From Volvox africanus (lineage: Eukaryota; Chlorophyta; Chlorophyceae; Chlamydomonadales; Volvocaceae), in assembly GCA_030268105.1 (NCBI GenBank), contig BSDZ01000120.1, positions 1-64,000 of the forward strand: a stretch of 64,000 bases of DNA, read 5' to 3'. The translations under genes and the position numbers were made by a program. The notes below the pieces were generated by a model. That model saw only the letters and a program-made list of their open reading frames with translations, had not been told where the DNA came from and ran no database searches. Shown one piece after another: positions 31,471 to 43,100 of the stretch. How positions within the stretch are numbered: the first letter of the stretch is position 1; every line of letters starts with the position of its first letter.

Positions 31471-34400
31471 TCATTGGGCTTGCGTGGCACGTTTGCGGGC
31501 TTCTTCGAGCAGAGGCTTCATGTCCTGCGAGAAGTTGCGTGCCGGTTCCCACGAGTTGTGCTTGCTAGTATACCCTGTCCATTTGACCAAGTACTTGTGT
31601 ACTGTCCGCTTATGTCGGTGTCGGCCCATGCGACGCGCGTGATAATCTAACACCCGCTCCACATCGTAAAACTTCTGTTTACCAGCTAGTATACCCTGTC
31701 CATTTGACCAAGTACTTGTGTACTGTCCACTTATGTTGGTGTCGGCCCATGCGACGCGCGCGATAATCTAACACCCGCTCCATATCGTAAAACTTCTGTT
31801 TACCAGCTAGTATACCCTGTCCATTTGACCAAGTACTCGTGTACTGTCCGCTTATGTTGGTGTCGGCCCATGCGACGCGCGCGATAATCTAACACCCGCT
31901 CCACATCGTAAAACTTCTGTTTACCAGCGATCCAGGTCTCGGGAACTGGTTCGATCGCTGCGGGGGCGTTAGCAGACTCAGGGACGGGTTCCATACCACG
32001 ATAAGGACGGACAAGTGATACGTGAAACGTGGGGTGAATGGTCATATCAGCGGGCAATGCGAGTTCAACAGCCACATTCCCGACCATGCGCATGACAGGA
32101 TACGGACCAATCCAGCGGGGTAAAAGTTTTCGGGATCCATCGGCCAAGGTACGCAAGTTCTTGGTGCTTAGCAACACGAGTTGCCCTTCCGAAAACATTA
32201 CATCCTGCTTGGATTTGTTGTAGTACTCCGTCGTTCGTTGCTGCACCACGTCCAAACACGCCTTCGCGTCTGTGATACGGGACATAAAAGACTTGGCAAA
32301 GATCTTAGCAGCAGGCACGTTCACTTCCAACTCATGCCACACGGGTAGCGCGGGATGAAACCCGTAGTTGAGAAAGAACGGACTTTTGCCTGTAGAGCGG
32401 TTAACAGCGTTGTTAAGCGTGAATTCTGCCGCAGTCAAATACGTATCCCAAATGAGGGGTGTGCGACCAGCATAATTGCGCAACATATCACCCAAAGTGC
32501 AATTCGTGCGTTCGGTTTGACCATCAGTCTGCGGGTGGTACACTGTGCTCAGGTTGACTCGCATGCCTACTAGCTTGCAGAGTGCTTACCAAAACTTAGA
32601 CGTGAACTGCCCACCGCGGTCTGAGATCACGTTTTTGGGAACACCATGTAACCGAACCACATTGTCGAAAAACAAGCGTGCCGTTTGTTCAGCCGTGCAG
32701 GACGATGTGCATGGTGCTAGGTGAGCCATCTTGGTCAGACGATCGACCATCACAAACACTGCATCATATCCCCCCTCAGTTTTGGGCAGCGCGACTACAA
32801 AGTCCATGGAAACACTTTCCCAAGGCGCATCCGGGACAGGCAACGGTTGCAACAACCCATGCCCCTTACCGGACAAAGCCTTATTGCGCTGGCACAGACT
32901 GCATGTCTGTACGAAGTTCGCTGCATCTTTAGCCAAGCAAGACCACCAGAATGAACGTTGCACCAACTCGACCAACCGCTTGCTACCAGGGTGTCCTGCT
33001 AACGGGTCCTTGTGGAACTGCGCAAGGATATCATAGCGTAGCGCGTTGTCGTTTGGAATGACGATTTGCGTAGCTGCACCCTCCGTCCGTAGCCAAAGGG
33101 CATTCTGTTTGCGAAGGTATTCCACATTAGCCGGCTCCGAGAACCAGGCGTCTGCATTGTAGGCAAACTTCAACCGCTCCCCGTGGTCCGTCGTGATCAG
33201 CACCTCCTCGTTACACGGTCGCACGACGGGCACTGCCAAAATTGCGGCGTGTAGCGACGGATGTCGACTGAGAGCATCGGCAATATTTAGTTTACCGGCA
33301 ATGTACTCCCAGGTGCAATCAAACTTAGCTAGGTATTCCATCCACCTAGCCTGACGGCGGTTCAACGTCGGAACGCTTTGCAAAAACGTTAGGGGCTTGT
33401 GGTCAGTCTTTAAAGTAAACGGGCGTCCCTCGAGATAACAGTGCCATTCCTTTAAAGCATGCAGCACTGCCAGAAGCTCCTGTTCCCCGGTGGTATAGCG
33501 AATCTCCGCACCAGAAAACTTCTTACTCGTGAAGGCGATCGGTCGCCCTTCCTGTAACAATACAGCGTCGCTTCCATACACTGAGGCATCAGACACCACC
33601 TCTACACGAAACGGCAACAAGTAGTCAGGAAATGCGAGGGTGACATCTTTGGCAACGGTTTGCTTGAGCTCTTCGAATGCCCGCTGGCATTGCGACGTCC
33701 ACGACTCTAGCGAAACGAAAATGCCTTTGCGAGTTAAGTTAGTAAGCAGGGCCGCAATGATGAAATATTTTTCAATGAACGTTCGGAAATAATTGGTCAA
33801 GCCAAGGAACTTACACAGCTCCGTGAGGTTCTGAGGCGCAGGCCAATCGCGAACCACGGCAACCTTCCGCGGGTCCATCTTCACACCGGTGGCCGACACA
33901 ATGTGGCCCAAATATTCCACCTGAGGCTGCGCCCAAAAGCATTTGGCGCGTTTAGCAAACAATTGCTCCCGCCTCATCACATCGAGCACGAGCCGAAAGT
34001 CTCCAAGTGCTCCTCGCACGTCTTAGAATAAACCAAGATGTCATCCAGATAGCAAACAACGAACCTGTCAATAAATGGCCTAAACATGCGGTCCATGACC
34101 ACCTGAAACGTCGCAGGGGCATTAGTCAACCCAAACGATAGGACCGTATACTCGAAGTGACCGAAGGGCGTCCGAAAAGCGGTTTTCGGAATATCAGAGG
34201 CAGCAATGCGGATCTGATTATAGCCCTGTTGTAAATCAATCGAGGAAAAATAAGCCGAGCCTTTCAGCTTATCCAACAGGTCGTCAACGCGTGGCAAAGG
34301 GTAGTGATTCTTCACCGTGCTCGCATTCAACCCCCGATAATCAATGCACATGCGCAAGGTCCCATCCTTCTTACCGACAAACAAAATCAGCGCCGAATAC

Positions 34401-35601
34401 GGGGATGTGCTGGGGTGTATCATACCCTTTGCGAGCAAATCCGTCACCTGGCGCTTCACCTCATCCAGCTCCAATGGACTCAACCTGTACATTGGCCGGG
34501 CCATAGGCTGCGACCCTTCTGTAACAAACGGACAGCTTCATTATGCCCGACTAGCTCCGGTTTGATTCACGCGGCCATTGCGGTCACAGTGAAATTAACC
34601 ATAGGCACCGCCTCAGCTTTGCCCCCCTCAGGTGTGACATGTTCGAACGACAGGAAAGGTACCTTAATCGACAGAGTACCCTTGCACAAATGCAGGGTTG
34701 CGATCTCCATGTCGATGCGCGCGCGGTACTGTCGTAATGTCGCAGACCCCATTATGTACGGTGCAGTCTCTGCCAAGCCCTGCAGCACGTACAGCCGGGT
34801 CACAACATGCAAAGGGCCTAACGATAGGCTAAGGGTGATTCTGCCCACGATGGGATGCTTACCCCCATCAGCAAGGGTAACCTGTGGACAATCAGACGAC
34901 TCTGGGGTCAACCCCAGCGCATTCACCTCTGCGACAGAGATGAAGTCGTCCCTGGCACCGGTGTTAACGAGTGCCTTCAGAGTACGGCCATTCAAACCGA
35001 TCTGAATCACCGGGACACGGTTATCTACGAGCGACTGCCCGGCAGACAACATCAGTGCACTTAGGGCGGGTTCTGAACTTACGGAACCCTCATCAGGAGC
35101 TTCGTACCAAACGTCAACTGAGTAGGATGTTCCTGGCCACGGAGCCAGCATACCCTCCCAATCCACACCGTTAAACAAAACGGTGCCCGGCTCGAACCGG
35201 TGGACACACCGCATACCCCTTAACGATGCCTCTGCCTTGCGCCGACAGAAAGCAGGGAGTAATACACATGCGGCGGTGTCCGGATATTGACGCCTACATC
35301 TCCTGTACACGGCCAACTGTTCCGACATCTCACGCAGAGACGAGGGGATGAACAAAACCACGTGGTTTGACAGATCGATAGACAACAGGGGACGGCGTGG
35401 TGTAAACAGATTACACAGCGGATCGAAGCAGAGAAGTCCCGTGCGTCCGTCAAGCGTGATGCGTCGCGCAATGACTCGCTCGATGTGTCCAAGTACGCAA
35501 GGCAACAATGCCTTCATGGCTGGCCGTAAGGATGACCACCGACCACGTGTTAGTTCAGAAATCCCGGGTGGTGCCCCCTCCGTAGGAACCCGGGCAAACC
35601 C
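31471..35601 (-). pseudogene. Gypsy-A pol, left copy
   Basis: Domains in order on the minus strand are: the Dam-like module without NPPY (about 35517-35090), an aspartic protease-like segment, reverse transcriptase with YLDD (near 34045), RNase H with SDASVYGS (near 33580), an HHCC/DDE integrase, and a chromodomain (HEYLVKWTGYTS). It cannot be translated whole. There is a CGA-to-TGA stop at 34567 (the right copy still has CGA), a 177-base deletion near 34520, a frameshift near 34000, and a TAA after KFW at about 32588 in the integrase that is also present in the right copy. The chromodomain end is scrambled by three 121-base repeats. Confidence 0.9.
31565..31927 (-). repeat. Tandem triplication in the chromodomain coding end
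   Basis: Three near-identical units of 121 bases begin at 31565, 31686 and 31807. Each covers the coding segment from the end of the integrase tail through the chromodomain core. The unit length is not a multiple of three, so the reading frame is lost. The right-hand Gypsy-A copy has a single unit. Confidence 0.9.
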
Positions 35602-35776
35602 CTATTTCGGCTGAGGTACAAACGGCGGCAGCAACAGGCAATCCTTAGTAGGATGGCTCTCTGTGCACCGTAGACAAACATTGGCCGCTTTCCGACGCTC
35701 GAACTCGGAACGATTGCAATTCCATTTTGGCATCAACGGGTCATCCGTGCAAGTCCGTTTGGCATTGGGGCCAGAG
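35602..35776 (-). pseudogene. Gypsy-A gag 3' end, left copy
   Basis: Only the zinc-knuckle end of gag remains, with CLRCAESHPTKDC (C-x2-C-x3-H-x4-C), followed by the UAG at 35602-35604 and then the pol frame. It is cut off at the head-to-head junction at 35776. Confidence 0.85.
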
Positions 35777-36647
35777 CCAGGCTGTTCATGGTGGCGATAA
35801 TGATGGTATCAGGTGTCTCTTCGTTGGCAACACCCTTGAGGGCTCAGCGAAGAACTGGTATCACGAATGGACCACCGCCCGGATTGACTATACTTTTGAC
35901 GAGTTGATTGCTGCTCTGCTCGCACGGTTCGCTACTGAGGTGCAAGCGCGTGATGTGGAGGCTCGCAAGGTTTTGGCGGCCGGTACCTATCACATGCATC
36001 GGGGTGAAAACGTACCTGCGTACCAGTCACGCTTCAAAGCACAAGTGACCCCCATCGCTGACCTCACCGAGAATGAGCGTGTCTTTTGGTTTAAGCGAGG
36101 CCTGACGAAACTTTTGGCTAAGTGGTGCGCTACTGACTTGTCTGGGGTGCTGTTCAAGTTGTACGACGCCTTGGTCACATTCGCTAGGGGAACGGAGGTA
36201 CGACTCCTTGCCGGTGAAGAAGAAGTCAAGTCTGCCCCTCGTGCAAATGCCGTGCAAGAGCAGGATCCGCTTGGGGAAGCTGTGGCTCTAGACCAGGAAC
36301 TTGGAGCTACCCGCCCCGCGCCTACCGCCACGGCTCGACGCAGCAACCGGCAACGCAAGGTGCGCGGGGGTGCTAGCTCAGGTGTCCACGGGTCAGGAGG
36401 AGCAGGTCCGAGCTCGGACCCAGCTAAGAGCAGGAAGCGTGGGGGCGCACCATCGACGGCAGCCGCACAGCACTCTGGCCCCAATGCCAAACGGACTTGC
36501 ACGGATGACCCGTTGATGCCAAAATGGAATTGCAATCGTTCCAAGTTCGAGCGTCGGAAAGCGGCCAATGTTTGTCTACGGTGCGCGGAGAGCCATCCTA
36601 CTAAGGATTGCCCGTTGCTGCCGCCGTTTGTACCTCAGCCGAAATAG
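35777..36647 (+). pseudogene. Gypsy-A gag, right copy (5' truncated)
   Basis: The frame encodes the C-terminal part of a gypsy Gag capsid: LEGSAKNWYHEW, PAYQSRFKAQVTPIADL and ENERVFWFKRGL. A basic linker and a zinc knuckle CLRCAESHPTKDC follow (C-x2-C-x3-H-x4-C). It ends in UAG at 36645-36647, and the same frame continues open into pol. The N-terminal half is missing at the inverted junction; codons before 35777 belong to the antisense of the left copy. Confidence 0.85.
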
Positions 36648-38196
36648 GGGTTTGCCCGGGTTCCTACGGAGGGGGCACCACCCGGGATTTCTGAACTAAC
36701 ACGTGGTCGGTGGTCATCCTTACGGCCAGCCATGAAGGCATTGTTGCCTTGCGTACTTGGACACATCGAGCGAGTCATTGCACGACGCATCACGCTTGAC
36801 GGACGCACGGGACTTCTCCGCTTCGATCCGCTGTGTAATCTGTTTACACCACGCCGTCCCCTGTTGTCTATCGATCTGTCAAACCACGTGGTTTTGTTCA
36901 TCCCCTCGTCTCTGCGTGAGATGTCGGAACAGTTGGCCGTGTACAGGAGATGTAGGCGTCAATATCCGGACACCGCCGCATGTGTATTACTCCCTGCTTT
37001 CTGTCGGCGCAAGGCAGAGGCATCGTTAAGGGGTATGCGGTGTGTCCACCGGTTCGAGCCGGGCACCGTTTTGTTTAACGGTGTGGATTGGGAGGGTATG
37101 CTGGCTCCGTGGCCAGGAACATCCTACTAAGTTGACGTTTGGTACGAAGCTCCTGATGAGGGTTCCGTAAGTTCAGAACCCACCCTAAGTGCACTGACGT
37201 TGTCTGCCGGGCAGTCGCTCGTAGATAACCGTGTCCCGGTGATTCAGATCGGTTTGAATGGCCGTACTCTGAAGGCACTCGTTAACACCGGTGCCAGGGA
37301 CGACTTCATCTCTGTCGCAGAGGTGAATGCGCTGGGGTTGACCCCAGAGTCGTCTGATTGTCCACAGGTTACCCTTGCTGACGGGGGTAAGCATCCCATC
37401 GTGGGCAGGATCACCCTTAGCCTATCATTAGGCCCTTTGCATGTTGTGACCCGGCTGTACGTGCTGCAGGGCTTGGCAGAGACTGCACCGTACATAATGG
37501 GGTCTGCAACATTACGACAGTACCGCGCACACATCGACATGGAGATCACAACCCTGCATTTGTGCAAGGGTACTCTGTCGATTAAGGTACCTTTCCTGTC
37601 GTTCGAACATGTCACACCTGAGGGGGGCAAAGCTGAGGCGGTGCCTATGGTTAATTTCGCTGTGACCGCAATGGCCGCGCGAATTGAACCGGAGCTAGTC
37701 GGGCGTAAGGAAGCTGTCCGTTTGTTACGGAAGGGTGCCCACGGACTGCTTTTGAGGCCACGGGTGGGCTGCAGTGCCACCACCGCGCAGATTTCTGTGG
37801 ATGCTGAGGTTGAGGCCCTACTGGCGCAGTATGAGGACGTCTTCAAAGATATCCCTGGGCTGCCACCTATGCGTCCTGTTGATCACACAATCCCTCTCAT
37901 GCCTGGAGCGCAGCCTATGGCCCGGCCAATGTACAGGTTGAGTCCATTGGAGCTGGATGAGGTGAAGCGCCAGATGATGGATTTGCTCGCAAAGGGTATG
38001 ATACGCCCCAGCACATCCCCGTATTCGGCGCCGATTTTGTTTGTCGGTAAGAAGGATGGGACCTTGCGCATGTGCATCGATTATCGGGGGTTGAATGCGA
38101 GCATGGTGAAGAATTGCTACCCTTTGCCATGCGTTGACGACCTGTTGGATAAGCTGAAAGGCTCGGCTTATTTTTCCTCGATTGATTTACAACAGG
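36648..38196 (+). pseudogene. Gypsy-A pol, N-terminal part, right copy
   Basis: This is in frame with gag after the UAG. It encodes the Dam-like module without NPPY (about 36735-37170, with HVVLFIPSS where Gypsy-B has the NPPY segment). A protease-like segment follows ([17 protein letters not shown], where the expected Asp-Ser/Thr-Gly has become Asn-Thr-Gly). Then comes the start of reverse transcriptase up to SSIDLQQ, where Gypsy-B is inserted. A TAA at 37128-37130 replaces the TCA (Ser) seen in the left copy. Confidence 0.88.
38192..38196 (+). repeat. Target site duplication of Gypsy-B (ACAGG)
   Basis: ACAGG at 38192-38196 is repeated at 44632-44636 directly outside the two LTRs. The left Gypsy-A copy shows the uninterrupted site (TTACAACAGGGCTAT on the opposite strand). 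Confidence 0.95.
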
Positions 38197-38550
38197 TGTA
38201 GGAAACTACATTTACCTTAGAGAAATAGGCCCAGATAAAGCGGTAGGCAATCATGCAATAAGCATGATGCCTAACCGAAAACTAACTACGAGTAAACTTC
38301 GCGATTGGCAAAGAAGATTGCCGTACATCTTGGCTAGGTGAGCCAATATTAAAGTCACCCTGGTGAAGAGCTAAGGCCTGACATTTTAGTATCACACTAC
38401 TAATTGTTCGGAGTTCAAGACTCCGCTGTCACCCATTATTCCCAATAGATGTACAATTTCGCGACGCTAACTTACTTGCGAGCTATCTCTAAATCTACAA
38501 AAGCTACGCTTCCGCACAAATCTAGTAGCATACTGAAGGGAACTGCTACT
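38197..38550 (+). repeat. Gypsy-B 5' LTR
   Basis: This 354-base LTR starts TGTAGG and ends CTACT. The 3' copy ends CTACA, which restores the terminal inverted repeat. Two internal G/A differences from the 3' LTR are visible (CTTCGCGATT against CTTCACGATT, and GTTCGGAG against GTTCAGAG). Confidence 0.95.
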
Positions 38551-38604
38551 ATTGGTAGCGAGGGTCTGAGCAACGATCCTCCTCAGGTGAGATAAACTTG
38601 CGCA

Positions 38605-40189
38605 ATGCCACGCGACAGTCCCACCACAACCACAAATCCTCCGCAGCAAAAAGCGCGGAAGGAACTCTTACGTTTTAAACATAAAAATCTCAATAAAATT
38701 TTGCAACTAGAGCGTTTAGCCGCCATAGCCGCCAATCGACGACCACATCGGATAAACATTGAACCTACGGAAACGGTGCCTTCGGCTCCAGTAATTCCCA
38801 CCAATAATTTTAATAATAATATTCCTATTATCCGCGGGTCCCAAGAACCAATGCCGGATGAAGGAGATGTCGCGTTACCTCCCAATGGCCAAACACCAGA
38901 ACAAACGCGCGCGGCCCAACACGTCGCAGAAACAATGCGCAACGCAACACATAATCGTGTTGTTGCATTAGAAAGCGAAATCACGCAACTTAAGGAGTCC
39001 TTCGAAAATCAGATGGGTGCCCTCCGCGCGGATACGGACCGCACGGGAGCCCTATTAGAACAGATTTTCGAACGCCTTTTGGAGCGTTCACAATCATCTG
39101 AAGCGGCCGACTCACGCAAAAAAGCGATCCTAGGTATTATTTCCACAATCGCTGGGTCGAGCATCGCAACCCTTTTGCCTAAGGATGCCCTCCAGCAAAC
39201 AACGCTGCAAGCCATCCTAGAGAAACACCTAGTTCCGGTGCCAACACTCGAGGAGGTTCAGTCCCTCTGGGTGGAGGCAACCGCACACCTAGCTGGGGGT
39301 AGCGATTCTCAGACAACCGCCCCAAAATCCAGCTGGCCAAGTGAGGTAAGCCCTAATAGACGGGTTCCACATCCCCCCAAATTTTCTGGGAAGAAGGATA
39401 GCACCATCACTTGCACCCGGTCCTGGTTCAATGTACTCATGCAATATTTTGACCTGATGAACATGGACCCATTTGAGCACATAGTGTACTTCTTAACGGG
39501 CAAAGCACAGGTCTGGGCAGCAGATGTCCTAGAGATGCACAAGTCGGGCAAGAAACCCCTCACACGCGAAACCTTAAGGGCGGCATTTCTCCTGCAATAT
39601 GGGGACACGCAACGCAACACTGCCATGGCAGCAAGGGATCGCTTGCACTCTCACGAATACTGACATGAAAACTGCTGAAACCGTTGCTGAGTACACACAG
39701 CGCTTCCATGATGTCCTACGCGAAGCTAAGGACATGGATAAAGCCGACCAGATTAGCTGGTACATCAAAGGCTTAGTTCCAACACTTCGGGGTCGGTGTG
39801 CAACCGACGATGAGGGCAAGGACTGGCAGGATTTAGATAAATGCATCCTATATGCAGTCGGCCAAGAGGTCCGGTGGAAGGCAGGGAAAGATAAGACTGC
39901 CACCGTTGAGCTGAAAGTGGCTACGGTAACCACCCCTAAATCCAGACATCCCTACCAAAAACGCCCTATTTCCCGATTTCAACAGGGCTGGCAGTCCGTG
40001 AGCAAGAAGCCCCGGACCGACCACACTTCTGACAAGCCTCCTAGTACCCGGTGCCGCTATTGCCATGGCTTTAAGAAGCCAGGCCAGTCTTGGCCGGACC
40101 ACGTAGTGGACTGTTCCAAGGTGATCAAGGCTGAGGCGGAAAAGAAGTTGGCGCTTGCTGCCCGGCTCGAATCTAAAATGCACGAATAG
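38605..40189 (+). pseudogene. Gypsy-B gag (one frameshift)
   Basis: Translation starts at the ATG at 38605. The first frame runs to 39663 and contains a coiled-coil-like segment (ALESEITQLKESFENQM) and capsid-like sequence (KFSGKKDSTITCTRSWF). One extra base near 39660 (TACTGACATGAAA) shifts the frame. The continuation, MKTAETVAEYTQRFHDVL and a Cys/His motif CRYCHGFKK...DHVVDC, is read in the next frame to the UAG at 40187-40189. The Cys/His spacing is unusual for a zinc knuckle. The shift could be a mutation or an assembly error; a programmed event inside Gag would be unexpected. Confidence 0.85.
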
Positions 40190-43100
40190 GACCCTGGCAA
40201 GCATGTGGAGGAATGTGAACCAGTTAAACTGGTTGCACCAGATGGAGAGTTTGTGTTGCCCATGACCGACAGCCCTCAGACTGCTCGGATGTTCCGGCCT
40301 GATGAATTCCGTCAGGTTGAGACCCAACTCGGCCGTCAATTTACCTTTGACGCCACATGTAACAATTCGGGCAATAATAGTCTGTGTCCACGTTTTGCCT
40401 CTCCATCAAACCCATTTGCGACCCATAATCTTGCGGGTGAGTTTGCTTGGATTAATCCTCCTTACAATCACATTGCTCAATGGCAAAAACACTATATCTC
40501 CTGCAAACACAAAGATCCAGAAAATACCTCTGCAGTCTTTGTAGTCCCCAAGTGGAGCTCAATAGATCACAGTATGCGAGCAGCAGGCTTTCGCCTGATC
40601 AAAACATATGCACCAGGGAAACAATTGTTCCTGAAGAAAAGTTGCACAGGAGTATGGGAGCTTATGCCCGGTGTCCCATGGCCTCTCCAGCTATGGTATG
40701 ACCGACCATCCACTACCGTGCACTTGAACTCCATAGTTGGTTCTACACCTTCTATGATCTTTGATGCTCAACTGTGCCAAACGGCCTGCAAAGTCTTGGC
40801 CGATTCCGGTGCCAATTGTAAAGGTACCGCAGATGGGTTTATATCCCTAACAGCCGTTATGAAAATGGCCCTTGCTCTCAAACCCACACTTACCAGCTCA
40901 GTTAAAGTGGCTAATGGCAACACAGAACTGATTGAGGGCTCAGTTGTTACCAATCTTCAAATTGACAAGTTCCACAACACAGTCAAACTCCTTGTTCTAA
41001 AGCAAGATGTCCCAGGTGTTGATATTATCCTGGCTAATGACTGGTTAGGAAAACGAAAAGCCACAATGTGCTGGGCAACTCATACCCTGACAGTGTATAA
41101 GAAGCCAAATGATGCGTATACGTTTACGCCATCCCTTTGGTCTTCCCCGGGTATCGACGCTAACCTTGATGCGATTACCCTCATGAACTATGTCACTGCA
41201 ACACTTTATGCAGCGACTACTGTCGAGACGGTATCTGCGAAAGCAGCAGGCAAACAAATTGCTAAAGGAGCACGGAGTTATCTCCTACTTGTGCAAGCAG
41301 AGGAGCACACTCCAACTCCTGACCCCAGTTCCGGTGGGAATAATCTCCTAGCTAATTTGAAGTTATCAGAATTACTGGAGGAATACAAGGATGTATTCGA
41401 GGACCTTCAAGGCCTCCCCCCCGACCGGGACATTGGTCACACGATTCCTTTAGTGGATGGTGCCATACCACCCGCTAAACGAGCCTATAGGCTCACCCAA
41501 CTGGAGCAACAAGAGGTCAAGAAGCAAGTTACCGAACTGCTCAATAAGGGATATATCGAACCCTCTACCTCACCCTATGGGGCTCCAGTTCTCTTTGTCG
41601 AAAAGGCAAATGGGCAAGGACTACGCATGGTCTTAGACTACCTTGCGCTTAATAAACTGACCATCAAACGGCGGTATCCCATGCCCAATATTACGGACCT
41701 TTTCGACCAACTCCAAGGAGCTACCATTTTCAGCTCCCTGGACTTACAGCAGGGGTATCATCAAATACTGATCTCTCCACAGGATGTGGAGAAAACGGCC
41801 TTCATAGCCCCAGGCATGGGCCAGTTTCAGTTTAAGGTACTTTGCTTTGGACTTACCAATGCCCCTGCAACGTTCCAAGCAGTGATGAATCGTGTCTTCA
41901 CTGACTACATTGGCAAATTTGTGCTAGTGTACTTGGACGATATACTGGTCTTTAGTAAGACCCCGGCCGAGCATGAACAGCACCTCCGTTTGGTACTGTC
42001 CTTGCTCCGAAAGCACCAATTCAAGGCAAAATTGTCGAAGTGTCAGTTCAACCGGTTCGAACTGCACTTCCTTGGCCACAAAGTAAGCCAAGAAGGCTTA
42101 AAGGTGGACGACCGCAAAGTAACAGCCATTAAAGACTGGCCTGTCCCCACGGATATTAAGCGACTGCGGGCGTTCCTTGGCTTAGCCAATTATTTCAGGA
42201 GGTTTATTCAGGGTTATTCCTCCCTTGTGGCCCCCCTCACAACCCTTACCAGTGAGAAAGTGCCCTTCCACTGGACCGAAGCCTGCGAGGCAGCCTTCCA
42301 GGGTGTGAAGCATGCCTTGACAAATGCACCAGTACTTAAACTCCCCGAGCTTGATAAACCTTTCACGGTTTGGTCTGATGCCTCAATACATGGCACAGGA
42401 GCCGTCCTCTTGCAGGATGACCACCCTGTCGCCTATACCAGTTCTAAATTCAATAAGGCAGAGTACAACTACTCAACAACAGACCAAGAGTGCCTCGGCA
42501 CTGTCTTAGCCCTGGAAGAGTGGCGTTGTTACCTTGAAGGCGCCAGTGATGTAACGTTGATCACGGATCACCAACCACTGGTATACCTCCAAGAACAGAA
42601 AAGCGCGGATAAGCTATCCCGCCGCCAAGCTCGTTGGATGGAGCGATTATCACGTTTCACATTTAAATGGGAGTATCGCCCTGGTCGGGTGAACGTAGCT
42701 GACCCTATCAGTCGGGTCCACGACGTGGTGCTCAACTTGCTTTCTGCCGCGCTGATTGACAGCGACTTAGGACACCGAATCATCCGCGGGTATGACGGTG
42801 ATCCCAATCTCACGAAAACTAAGGTAGCAAAGCTGCGGCTCAAAAAGAAGGGTAACTTCTGGTACAATGGGTCCCAGATTTACATCCCTAATCACGCTGA
42901 CTTATGACGGGTCATCATGAAAGAGTATCATGATACCCCATGCGCTGGCCACCGCGGCATTGACCACACCAAACAAGCGATCGCACAAAAGTACTGGTGG
43001 CCTGGACTAGATACTGACGTGAAGGCCTACGTCAAGTCTTGTCCTCAATGTCAGCATAACAAACCAACCAACACTAAGCCGGGTGGTTTGCTGCAGCCGC

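Larger units (their letters stand above)
30583..35776 (-). mobile_element. Gypsy-A, left copy (5'-truncated, inverted)
   Basis: This is a minus-strand chromodomain Ty3/gypsy element with its 3' LTR (30583-31411), the polypurine tract GGGAGGGGGGATAAT next to it, pol, and only the last part of gag. It lacks a 5' LTR. At 35776 it meets a second copy in the opposite orientation: positions 35776 and 36473 are mirror points, and corresponding bases add up to 72249 near the junction. Compared with the right copy it lacks about 177 bases between the protease and reverse transcriptase (near 34520), and it carries two extra 121-base repeats in the chromodomain. Confidence 0.9.

Noticed and set aside
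35727..35776. The start of a long plus-strand frame at 35727 as the Gag N-terminus
   Set aside because: These bases belong to the antisense of the left Gypsy-A copy; true Gag sequence begins after the inverted junction at 35777.
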